A model generated the notes under the pieces. That model worked only from the letters and a program-made list of their open reading frames with translations. It made no database searches and was not told where the DNA came from. Shown here in pieces: positions 18,465 through 26,499 of a DNA stretch of 64,000 nt. Source of the stretch: Galbibacter sp048266365 (GTDB taxonomy: Bacteria; Bacteroidota; Bacteroidia; Flavobacteriales; Flavobacteriaceae); the NCBI RefSeq assembly GCF_048266365.1, contig NZ_JBLWZP010000003.1, positions 310,001-374,000 of the forward strand. Direction: 5' to 3'. Every line of letters begins with the position of its first letter. The first letter of the stretch is position 1. Position numbers and translations under genes: made by a program.

Positions 18465-19940
18465 CTACTTCCTTGTTACAAAAAGTTGAATATCTACTGG
18501 GTCAAAATCCCATAATAACGGAAGTAATACATATACAGCAAAGGTTATAATAACTATCGAAATTAAATTCATCCAAAATCCTGCCTTGACCATATCCTTG
18601 ATACTCAAATAACCTGACCCGAAGACCACTGCATTCGGAGGTGTTGCTACCGGCAACATAAATGCACATGATGCAGCAAGTGTGGCTGCCACCATCAACA
18701 TATAAGGATTAATATCCAAAGAAATCGCAATGGGCGCTAAAATGGGTAACAGCATGGCTGTGGTGGCGGTATTTGACGTTAATTCAGTGATAAAATTAAC
18801 TGCCGTTACGATGACCACAATAAGCACAAGTAAAGTTAGACCTTCAAGCAGCTCAACTTGACTTCCAAGCCAAGTAGCTAATCCCGTGACTTGAAATCCA
18901 GAAGCTAATGCCAACCCACCTCCAAATAAAAGAATTATTCCCCATGGAATTTTAACGGCATCCTTCCATACTATTATGGGTTCTCCTTTCTTCCTTGTCG
19001 GTAATATAAACAATATAATTCCTGCGATTATCGCTATTATAGTATCATCTATTCCCGGCATAAGCTGTTCCAAAAAAAATGATCTGGTAATCCAAGAAAA
19101 TGCGGTCAATATAAAAACTATTAAAACTGTTTTTTCTTCCATTTCCATGGGACCCAAGTCATTTAATAACCGCTGAATTTCTGTTTTACCACCGGGGAAT
19201 TGTTTTTGCTTAAAGACAAAAGCACGATTCGTTAAATAATACCATGAAACGGCTAAAAGAATCACTGAAATTGGCAATCCAAATGTAATCCAACTTGCAA
19301 ACGAGATCTCTATATTATAGGTTTCTTCAATAAACCCGGCAAACACAAGATTGGGTGGAGTCCCAATAAGCGTCGCAATACCACCTAATGACGCACTATA
19401 CGCAATTGCCAGCATTAATGCCTTCCCAAAAATTATATTTTCATTTTCTTCTGTATGTGGATTATCCTTTAATTGGAATACAATTGACATTCCAATAGGC
19501 AACATCATAACACTGGTTGCGGTATTTGATATCCACATCGACAAAAATGCGGTTGCAACCATAAATCCCAAAATGATTTTGGATACGTCCGTTCCAATCG
19601 TTTTAATTATATGCAAGGCAATTCGTTTATGCAAGTTCCATTTCTCTACGGCTATGGCCAGCAAGAAGCCTCCCAAGTATAAAAAGATATATTTATGTCC
19701 ATAGGAGGCTGTTGTGGTTGAAATATCTACTGCTCCTGTTAACGGAAATAAAACAATTGGCAGAAGTGCTGTTACACCTATAGGAATAACCTCTGAGACC
19801 CACCAAATTGCCATCCAAACTGTAATGGACAACATATCAAAAGCACTTTCAGGCATTCCCTCAGGGGTATCCAATAATTGCAGTAACGCAAATATTAAAG
19901 GGCCTAGGATCAAAAAAACAATCTTTTTTGTCGAAATCAT
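18465..19940 (-). CDS. SLC13/DASS family sodium:anion symporter
   Basis: 491-residue inner-membrane transporter with about 11 helices. Two inverted-repeat signature motifs are plain: ISNTATSVMMLPIGMS in the N-terminal half and TSNTATTAMLLPILAPI in the C-terminal half. These SNT motifs form the sodium and carboxylate sites in VcINDY and relatives. Substrates in the family are di- and tricarboxylates or sulfate, and the exact anion cannot be read from sequence. It stands alone, about 240 bases from the broken ATPase gene. Confidence 0.9.
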   Translation of the reverse strand: MISTKKIVFLILGPLIFALLQLLDTPEGMPESAFDMLSITVWMAIWWVSEVIPIGVTALLPIVLFPLTGAVDISTTTASYGHKYIFLYLGGFLLAIAVEKWNLHKRIALHIIKTIGTDVSKIILGFMVATAFLSMWISNTATSVMMLPIGMSIVFQLKDNPHTEENENIIFGKALMLAIAYSASLGGIATLIGTPPNLVFAGFIEETYNIEISFASWITFGLPISVILLAVSWYYLTNRAFVFKQKQFPGGKTEIQRLLNDLGPMEMEEKTVLIVFILTAFSWITRSFFLEQLMPGIDDTIIAIIAGIILFILPTRKKGEPIIVWKDAVKIPWGIILLFGGGLALASGFQVTGLATWLGSQVELLEGLTLLVLIVVIVTAVNFITELTSNTATTAMLLPILAPIAISLDINPYMLMVAATLAASCAFMLPVATPPNAVVFGSGYLSIKDMVKAGFWMNLISIVIITFAVYVLLPLLWDFDPVDIQLFVTRK

Positions 19941-20432
19941 TTCTAAACGAACTTAATTTTCAATTTACTTTCTTTTACTTAATGCTCCTAATACATAAGA
20001 AACAGAGGTGTTTACAGGACCTCGCCCTCTCCTATCCTTTTTCGTGTATCCCAAGAGGAATCAACGCGATTTATAGGGTGTTTCCAGTTCTCAAATCTAA
20101 TATTTAATAATAAACTGTCATACTTAAATTCTAAACAGTTATAGTCCATTCCTTGTATCCTATATCTCAAAGCTATTTATTGAAATCTAAAGCGATATTA
20201 TATTAGAAAATGAGAAGTGCTCTTGGTTTGCAAGCCTGAGCGTTCTCCTCCCACTTTTTCGATTCTAGGATTTCTAGAAATTGAAATAAACTATACTTCA
20301 CACAATTCGATAAGTTCAATAAAATAAAAATAGGCGATGTTTTTATATAGGGCAATGCATAAAAACATATTAGAACCCAAATAATTAAGATTCACTTTGG
20401 TTATGTGTACATTTTTTGAAACAAACTACGGA
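19941..20432. other. Intergenic gap, no gene recognised
   Basis: About 490 AT-rich bases between the SLC13 gene (transcribed to the left from 19940) and the YdeI-like gene. Nothing protein-like was found on either strand. The upstream part presumably holds the SLC13 promoter. Confidence 0.35.
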
Positions 20433-21011
20433 TTAAAATTGTTTTGGTCTTTTGTTTTCACCGGCAAGCATTGCGATTTCATCAATGCGTTTTTGTCGGG
20501 TCTCTGGCCGTTTTGCAAGAACTATCCAACGCAACATCATCTTTCTAAGCGATTTACTCAAACCCAGAAAGTAATTTTTTGAACCTTTATGTCTTTCAAA
20601 GGCTTCTTCTAAATCTGCTGGTACTATGAGCTGTTCAACCGCATCCAACAGAGTCCAGGATCCGTTTTGTTTTGCAACCTCAATAGTTTGGTAACCAGAC
20701 TCTGTCATAAGTCCTTTATCAATAAGCATCTGCACTTTGTCTTTATTTATTTTTGACCATGTGCTACTATGCTTCCGTTTGCTAAACATCTGCTTGAAAG
20801 TAAACTCATCAATGGTTTTTCTGGTGCTATCAATCCAGCCAAAGCAAAGTGCATCTTCAACCAACTGACCCCAAGGAACTGTAGGTAAGCCTGATCTTTG
20901 ATTATTACACACCAGCCATATAGACTGTTTTATCTGGTGATTATCGCTTAGCCATTTTCGCCATTGCACTCTTGATTTTAAATAGAGTGTTTCTCTGTTT
21001 GATTTATCCAT
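20433..21011 (-). CDS. YdeI/OmpD-associated-type protein
   Basis: 192-residue cytoplasmic protein from the ATG at 21011. An upstream in-frame extension of 30 residues lacks family similarity, so I reject it. It has the YdeI-like pattern: SRVQWRKWLSDNH near the start, SIWLVCNNQRSGLPTVPWGQLVEDALCFGWIDS (split here by a turn) and TWSKINKDKV in the middle, and a basic C-terminus RPETRQKRIDEI. Proteins of this family are described as bacteriocin-protection or stress proteins, but the biochemistry is unclear. Confidence 0.82.
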   Translation of the reverse strand: MDKSNRETLYLKSRVQWRKWLSDNHQIKQSIWLVCNNQRSGLPTVPWGQLVEDALCFGWIDSTRKTIDEFTFKQMFSKRKHSSTWSKINKDKVQMLIDKGLMTESGYQTIEVAKQNGSWTLLDAVEQLIVPADLEEAFERHKGSKNYFLGLSKSLRKMMLRWIVLAKRPETRQKRIDEIAMLAGENKRPKQF

Positions 21012-21349
21012 TGAGTAATTTTTGGTTGTGTTTGGTTCATTTTTAATGCAAATTGCTTGATCTAATCCTTTAGACTGATTGCTCCGAAAAGTCGTGTACA
21101 CAGCTCTTTGGCCAGTAATTCATTTAGCTATAATTCGTGTGACTCAAGAGAATAAAAGTTTTCATTGCTTTCATTTGATCAAACCATTCTTTTTCAGGCT
21201 TAAAAGTGTATTGGAAACAGAGTTTCTATTTCTAAGGCTATTAGACATGTTACAGCTCGCTGGACACCTCCATCAATAAATTGGGCATGAATGTCCTTTT
21301 TAGAAGTTACATTTTCGGATCATCCTGCTAATTTTTGAAGATCACTCAA

Positions 21350-21787
21350 CTAATCCAACGGTTTTTCCAATGTAATCGCTATTCTATTCCATCCGTTAAT
21401 GGCTACTATAGCCATAATTACCGCTGCAAGTTCTTTTTCTGTTAAATGAACTTTTGCCTCCATGTAAATTTCATCTGAGACTGGCTTCCCGGCAATTGAG
21501 GTCATTGCTTCAGTAAGTGCTAAAACTGCTCTTTCCTTTTGTGTGAAAAGCTTGGTTTCTCGCCATGCGTCTAATAAGAATAAACGTTGAGCCGTTTCTC
21601 CCATTTTCATCGCATCTCGGGTGTGCATATTTATACAATACGCGCAACCGTTAATTTGAGATGCACGGGTTTTTATAAGCTCGTACAAGCTTTTGTCCAA
21701 GCCACTTTTTGCAATGTACTTTTCTAATCCTAGCATCGCTTGATATGCTTCAGGATCTGTTTTTGCTAAATCTAATCGTTGTTCCAT
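21350..21787 (-). CDS. Carboxymuconolactone decarboxylase / AhpD-like protein
   Basis: 145-residue all-helical protein with the AhpD-type redox motif CAYCINMH (Cys pair near residues 48-51, then His), followed by RDAMKMGE. Members reduce peroxide-detoxifying partners or act as alkylhydroperoxidases. The classical decarboxylases lack the CxxC, so a redox role is favoured here. It is a single gene. Confidence 0.88.
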   Translation of the reverse strand: MEQRLDLAKTDPEAYQAMLGLEKYIAKSGLDKSLYELIKTRASQINGCAYCINMHTRDAMKMGETAQRLFLLDAWRETKLFTQKERAVLALTEAMTSIAGKPVSDEIYMEAKVHLTEKELAAVIMAIVAINGWNRIAITLEKPLD

Positions 21788-22291
21788 GATATCGCTTTAA
21801 TGTGTTTGTAAAATCATTGGTCTCTGGTACAAACCGCATTAATGTTCATAATGTTACCGAGTCCTATGATCCATAAATAATTTCTTACAGATAAGGGGTG
21901 TCCCTATTTCAGTTAATTTCATTTTCAAAGAACAAAATGCAAAATATTTTCCACTATAATAAGTGTACCGCAAGATATTTTCCACGATAACCTAAAATTA
22001 TCAATGTTGCTATAACAATGGAAACGTCATTCAAAATTATTTTCAGAATCTCAAATATTTGATAGCCTTTTTCAATGAATCTTGTTTTTTTAGTCGACTC
22101 GCTCTTTCTCATTCCACTCATAGAGAGTCGTTACTCCGTGGACCTTAGGTTCAAAAGGTCGTCTAATTTGTAACACCCAGAAATGATTTATTTAACTTTG
22201 ATATAGCGGAAATCTTTGGATTCCGGAGGCATTAAAACCGAAATCTTGAAATATTTCTGTAATTTTGTTACAACTAATCAGTATTGGATTA
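21788..22291. other. Intergenic gap before the Crp/Fnr-like gene
   Basis: About 500 bases. It has a repeated phrase ATATTTTCCAC at about 21951 and 21973 and an imperfect CGACTC...GAGTCG hairpin near 22095-22132. No gene is recognised. Confidence 0.35.
22260..22267 (+). promoter_or_regulatory. Candidate -7 element of the Crp/Fnr-like operon
   Basis: TAATTTTG matches TAnnTTTG, 24 bases before the ATG at 22292. No -33 element was recognised. Confidence 0.35.
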
Positions 22292-22855
22292 ATGGACATA
22301 GACCTTATACTAGACAATATATATCCTCTTCCTGATACTTCAAAAGAATTGCTTAAAAAATCCATTTCAGAGGTCAAACACAAAAAGGGGCATATTCTTC
22401 TAAGATCTGATGTAGTCGAAAAAAACATCTACTTCATAAAGAAAGAGATCGCAAGGGCGTACGCTCATAAAGATCATGCTGAAATCACTTTTTGGTTTGG
22501 AAAAGAAGGAGATACTATTATTTCAATGAAAAGTTATATTTCAAATCAGAAAGGATATGAAAATATAGAACTATTGGAAAACTGTGAACTGTATCAGCTC
22601 AAAACAGAAAACCTGCAAAGGCTTTACCAAAAAGATATACATATTACAAATTTCGGGAGAATATTTGCTGAAAAAGAACTTATTAAAACAGAAGAACGGC
22701 TTATTTTCCGACAAATCCGAACAGCGACTCAGCGATACAATGAGCTTTTGAAAAACAGTCCTGTTATACTCCAACGAGTACAATTAAGACACATTGCATC
22801 TTATTTGGGTATCACACAAGTCAGTTTAAGTAGAATTAGGGCAGAAATAACCTAA
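22292..22855 (+). CDS. Crp/Fnr family transcriptional regulator
   Basis: 187-residue regulator starting at the ATG at 22292. An in-frame start nine codons upstream overlaps the promoter-like box. An N-terminal cyclic-nucleotide-binding-like beta-roll includes KKGHILLRSDVVEKNIYFIKKEIAR (read as two adjacent strands). The C-terminal helix-turn-helix is RHIASYLGITQVSLSRIRAE. This short Bacteroidota form is often next to the genes it controls. Here the next gene, 72 bases away, encodes an SMR exporter, so it is a candidate local regulator. Confidence 0.87.
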   Translation: MDIDLILDNIYPLPDTSKELLKKSISEVKHKKGHILLRSDVVEKNIYFIKKEIARAYAHKDHAEITFWFGKEGDTIISMKSYISNQKGYENIELLENCELYQLKTENLQRLYQKDIHITNFGRIFAEKELIKTEERLIFRQIRTATQRYNELLKNSPVILQRVQLRHIASYLGITQVSLSRIRAEIT

Positions 22856-22927
22856 GTGGTTTATTTTTTATCATTTGTAAAATTTTAGTTCAATACCGTT
22901 TGCGAACTTTGCAATTAAAAAATAAGT

Positions 22928-23257
22928 ATGAATTGGATAATTTTAATTATAGCAGGTTTATTTGAAGTTGCCTTTGCGTTCTGTTTAGGAAAGGCAAAAG
23001 GAGCAACTGGAAATGAAATGTACTTATGGTATGCAGGTTTTGTGATAACCCTTGCTATTAGTATGGGGCTTCTGATAAAGGCCACTCAAACCCTGCCAAT
23101 CGGAACTGCTTATGCAGTATGGACAGGTATAGGGGCAGTAGGTACCGTATTAGTCGGGATTATTGCATTTAAAGAGCCGGCAACTTTTATACGAATCCTT
23201 TTCCTAACTACTTTAATAGGTTCGATTATCGGACTTAAAGTTTTTTCAACACAATAA
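22928..23257 (+). CDS. SMR family exporter, Gdx/SugE type
   Basis: 109-residue, four-helix small multidrug resistance protein. The essential Glu is at position 13 (AGLFEVAF), as in guanidinium exporters of the Gdx/SugE branch. The segment LPIGTAYAVWTGIGAVGT is the Gdx/SugE version rather than the EmrE one. Such proteins work as antiparallel homodimers and export guanidinium or hydrophobic cations by proton exchange. A guanidinium role is inferred from the motif and is not proven. It is followed by two GNAT genes in the same direction. Confidence 0.88.
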   Translation: MNWIILIIAGLFEVAFAFCLGKAKGATGNEMYLWYAGFVITLAISMGLLIKATQTLPIGTAYAVWTGIGAVGTVLVGIIAFKEPATFIRILFLTTLIGSIIGLKVFSTQ

Positions 23258-23282
23258 TTAGGAACAAACTAAATTAGAAGCA

Positions 23283-23738
23283 TTGAATACTATAATCAGA
23301 AAGGCAGAAGAAAAGGATAGCGAAAAAATATGGCAGTTGATGAAAGAACTTGCCGTTTTTGAAAAGTACATCAACTCCTTTGCTATTACACCCGAAATTG
23401 TGAGAAATAGCGGATTTCAGAAAAGCCCACCCGACTTTTATTGTATCGTTGCTGAAGACAATGATAAAATCGCCGGCGTGTTGGTTTACTACTATCTTCC
23501 ATATACAGCTCAGAACAGCCCTGCAATTTACATGAAAGAATTGTATGTGGACGAAAGTTACAGAGGGCAAAAGATAGGAGAGCAATCAATGAATGCATTA
23601 AAGACTGAAGCGAAAGAAAATAATTGCACTCAAATCAAATGGACGGTTGCCCCATGGAATAAGGCAGGCCAACGGTTTTATGAAAAATTAGGTGCAAATG
23701 AAAATAAAGACTGGTTGAATTATGAATGTAATGTTTAA
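23283..23738 (+). CDS. GNAT family N-acetyltransferase
   Basis: 151-residue GNAT fold protein, probably from a TTG start. Acetyl-CoA-binding motif A reads YMKELYVDESYRGQKIGEQ, with the R/Q-x-x-G-x-G/I loop, and the C-terminal WNKAGQRFYEKLGA is the usual motif B. It resembles polyamine/thialysine-type acetyltransferases (FYCIVAEDNDKIAGVLVYYY). It lies 25 bases after the SMR gene and overlaps or abuts the next GNAT gene, so it belongs to the same transcription unit. Confidence 0.85.
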   Translation: MNTIIRKAEEKDSEKIWQLMKELAVFEKYINSFAITPEIVRNSGFQKSPPDFYCIVAEDNDKIAGVLVYYYLPYTAQNSPAIYMKELYVDESYRGQKIGEQSMNALKTEAKENNCTQIKWTVAPWNKAGQRFYEKLGANENKDWLNYECNV

Positions 23739-23739
23739 A

Positions 23740-24261
23740 ATGGAAAGAATAACAATACATAAGGCGATATTAAACGATATTGAACAACTTCAAAAAATCG
23801 GCAGGGAAACGTTTTCTGAAACATTTTCTTCGAGCAATACAGAAGAAAATATGAAACAGTATTTAGACCAGGGATTTTCTATTGATAAACTAACCGATGA
23901 AATAAATAATGAAAATTCAGAGTTCCATCTTGCCTTATCTGAAACCACTGTAGTGGGTTATCTAAAAATTAACTTCGGAGCATCACAAACGGAACTCAAA
24001 GACGAAAAAGCGCTAGAAATAGAAAGGATTTACGTATCAAAGGAATTTCATGGTAAAGGCGTTGGACAAATCTTATATGAAAAAGCGATTGAAATAGCCA
24101 AGGAAAAAAACTCAGATTACATTTGGTTAGGTGTTTGGGAAGAAAACGCAAGAGCAATCAGTTTTTACAAAAAGAATGGTTTTGTAGAATTCGACAAGCA
24201 CATTTTCAGATTGGGAGATGATGAACAAACCGATATAATGATGGCGTTAAAATTAGGATAG
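23740..24261 (+). CDS. GNAT family N-acetyltransferase
   Basis: 173-residue GNAT protein. I prefer the ATG at 23740 (MERITIHKA), one base after the preceding stop. An upstream in-frame ATG at 23722 would overlap the previous gene. Motif A is IERIYVSKEFHGKGVGQILYE, split as a strand then the GKGVG loop, followed by NARAISFYKKNGFVEFDKH, typical of spermine/spermidine and ribosomal-protein-like GNATs. The substrate cannot be assigned. This is the end of the Crp-SMR-GNAT-GNAT cluster. Confidence 0.86.
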   Translation: MERITIHKAILNDIEQLQKIGRETFSETFSSSNTEENMKQYLDQGFSIDKLTDEINNENSEFHLALSETTVVGYLKINFGASQTELKDEKALEIERIYVSKEFHGKGVGQILYEKAIEIAKEKNSDYIWLGVWEENARAISFYKKNGFVEFDKHIFRLGDDEQTDIMMALKLG

Positions 24262-24476
24262 AGACAAAAAAATCTAAAAAAATTAAAACACCAGCACGTA
24301 TAATAGGCACTTCCACCCTATCGATCAACCATAAGACTACTGCATAATGGCAGGACAAAAATGAAGCTTCGCCAAGTTGTTGTGCTGCTCTCCCCTGGTG
24401 ATTTTTGTGGGATACTCGCCCATAGTAATTCACTGGGGTTCGGTATTGTCCACTAGTTGTTGTCCTCAATGATTTC

Positions 24477-24917
24477 CTATTCTTTATTTCTGTCAAGGTA
24501 TCTCACCTGCTTTATTTCACTAATCTGTATAACAGGCGTAATATTGGTATAATTTTTAAAGTCAGTCCAAATTGCATCTATATTTTGTCCTATTGCTTTA
24601 TTATATTCAGCAACATTATTAATATAAAAATAGCCTACGGCTACAAAAGGAGATTTATCATTAGGAGTTCTGCCGGCTATACCCTTATCTATTTCAAAGA
24701 AATTTAAATTTTCGCTTAAAAAACCGGCAACCATGGGCATGTGCTTTTTTTCATAATAGTCCATGTCAAAGGTTTTATCTTCTCCATTTGGATAAAGTAT
24801 TACTACCTTAAACATACCGATTTCTAGGTTGGACGACGGTGTCGGTTGATTGGTATTGCAACTTATCAAGCCTATAAAGGCGAAAATGAGTGAAAATAAA
24901 TTAATTTTAGTTTTCAT
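24477..24917 (-). CDS. EthD-like family lipoprotein
   Basis: 146-residue protein with signal peptide and lipobox (IGLISC, Cys about residue 20). The mature part is a single EthD/dimeric alpha-beta barrel domain: MFKVVILYPNGEDKTFDMDYYEKKHMPM, read as first strand then the conserved YY-xx-H-MP helix, followed by PFVAVGYFYIN. EthD-like proteins act in or near monooxygenase systems, and secreted lipoprotein versions are known from Bacteroidota with no settled function. Confidence 0.83.
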   Translation of the reverse strand: MKTKINLFSLIFAFIGLISCNTNQPTPSSNLEIGMFKVVILYPNGEDKTFDMDYYEKKHMPMVAGFLSENLNFFEIDKGIAGRTPNDKSPFVAVGYFYINNVAEYNKAIGQNIDAIWTDFKNYTNITPVIQISEIKQVRYLDRNKE

Positions 24918-25049
24918 ATAAATCAGGTTTAAAGATTTTTATTTTATCGATATTAATTGACTCCAACGGTTTGCTAGTCGTTAATTTTTAGTCGTTTTTT
25001 GTGCAGGTACTGAATGTAGTTTGTGTGAAATTGTCCATTATAGGTGGTT

Positions 25050-25193
25050 TTATTCAATGAGCTTTCTCATTCCATCTATACCAACTGCCCAATTTTCGGA
25101 AGAATGTTTTGCCTTCTCTTCATTATTACTGGATTGAGTAATAGTTAGTTCTGTCCCGCTGCCAGTAGGTTTTACTTCACAGGCAAATAAGGG
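25050..25193 (-). pseudogene. SRPBCC (AHSA1-like) domain C-terminal remnant
   Basis: The minus strand encodes EVKPTGSGTELTITQS, then HSSENWAVGIDGMRKLIE and a stop. This is the typical ending of SRPBCC/AHSA1-type proteins, a last strand and then the long C-terminal helix with W-x-x-G-x-D-x-(M/L). Nothing upstream restores the rest of the domain, so only about 45 residues remain. The remaining parts of 24918-25322 hold no other recognised feature. Confidence 0.65.
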
Positions 25194-25322
25194 TACAAAA
25201 AAAATAAAAAAAGGAAAAGACATGGATCAAGCCGTAGCCCTTTCCACATCAATTCCTCTTACTAACCAACCTAAAAATTTAGATGCGTTTATTTTTTTTT
25301 AATTATATCGTAGATAAACTCC

Positions 25323-26225
25323 CTACTTTAATGGTCTTCCATTTATGAACTCATCTATTTGCGACTGTTCAAACACAGGATTGGCTCCACTTTCAGCGGC
25401 AACCATAGCACCGATACCACAGGCAAAATCAAGAGCGCGTTGCGTATCTTCATTTCTTAACAGTTTGACCAATAATGTTGCTAAAAAAGAATCCCCGGCA
25501 CCCACGGTATCCTTTACTGTGATCTTATAACCGCTATTGTAGTAGTACTTATCATTATGAACCAACAAGGCACCATGCCTCCCCTTGGTAACGCATATGG
25601 AGCTTGCGCCAACCTTGGATTTAATATACTCAAGGTTTTGCTCCAATGAATTAAAAGTAGATCCCATCATTTGCGCAATTTCAAATAACTCATCGTCATT
25701 AAATTTTATAAAATCAGCACTTTGAATCAGCTCCAGTAAAAGATCCTGAGAGTAATAACCCTGTCTAAGATTCACATCCAAGACCTTAAAACTTGATTTA
25801 GGAATCAATTCAAACAACGTATACTTACTTTGAGGATCCCTACAAACCAAGCTCCCATAAATAAAAGCATCAGATGATTCAACGGCTTGAACCATATTTG
25901 GAGTTAAAGAAATTTTATCCCAGGCCACCGGATACTTGATATCATAGGTTGCCGACCCGGTTTTATCCAAAGTCACCTGAACTATTCCGGTAGGAAAATC
26001 AGGATGAATCTCTAGACATGAGGTGTTTAGCTTCAAACCTCTCAGATAGTCCGTAATTTTCTGCCCGCGAACATCATTTCCAACACAACTGATCATACCG
26101 GTATTCACGCCCATACTCTGAAGCCTTATCGCAACATTGAGAGGAGCCCCTCCTATTTTCTCTCCCGTTGGAAATACATCCCACAGCACCTCACCGTAGC
26201 AGGTGATTTTTAAATTATCATCCAT
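25323..26225 (-). CDS. PfkB family fructokinase-like sugar kinase
   Basis: 300-residue ribokinase-fold kinase. The N-terminal signature GEVLWDVFPTGEKIGGAPLNVA (GG-APxN box) is that of bacterial fructokinases. The C-terminal DTVGAGDSF holds the catalytic Asp and anion hole. It would phosphorylate fructose in the cytoplasm. It is the last gene of the fructan locus, separated from susD by 275 bases that contain a short coding remnant. Substrate assignment rests on the GH32/MFS/sensor context plus sequence pattern. Confidence 0.9.
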   Translation of the reverse strand: MDDNLKITCYGEVLWDVFPTGEKIGGAPLNVAIRLQSMGVNTGMISCVGNDVRGQKITDYLRGLKLNTSCLEIHPDFPTGIVQVTLDKTGSATYDIKYPVAWDKISLTPNMVQAVESSDAFIYGSLVCRDPQSKYTLFELIPKSSFKVLDVNLRQGYYSQDLLLELIQSADFIKFNDDELFEIAQMMGSTFNSLEQNLEYIKSKVGASSICVTKGRHGALLVHNDKYYYNSGYKITVKDTVGAGDSFLATLLVKLLRNEDTQRALDFACGIGAMVAAESGANPVFEQSQIDEFINGRPLK

Positions 26226-26240
26226 TTAAATTCGTTCTAT

Positions 26241-26345
26241 TTACAGTTCAATTTTGCTGTTATTTTCATATTCCAAAATACGCTCTAGTTCATAAATCTC
26301 TCCCTTAGCAAGGATACTGCCACCATGGGCATCCGGATCTAAATT
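26241..26345 (-). pseudogene. Short coding remnant between susD and fructokinase
   Basis: The minus strand encodes LDPDAHGGSILAKGEIYELE and then RILEYENNSKIEL before a stop at 26241, with no start and nothing coding upstream. Composition is protein-like, suggesting the tail of a deleted PUL gene. I do not recognise the family. Confidence 0.35.
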
Positions 26346-26499
26346 TTTATTCTAGTCTTCACTATTAAAATTGAAGACATCTACATTGGAAATTATCATT
26401 TTTCACCCAATTATATCATATTTAATCAAAATGATTTTTATGGTTAAAACGAATTATCCCGATTACAAAAAGGTCAATTTTATAACAGCAATCATAAAT

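Noticed and set aside
22095..22170. Possible tRNA-like hairpins before the Crp/Fnr gene
   Set aside because: No cloverleaf, no T-loop consensus and no CCA-type end could be built.
24206..24496. 96-codon minus-strand frame over the G+C-richer spacer
   Set aside because: It runs into the GNAT gene antisense and matches no family. It is reported only as an unexplained segment.
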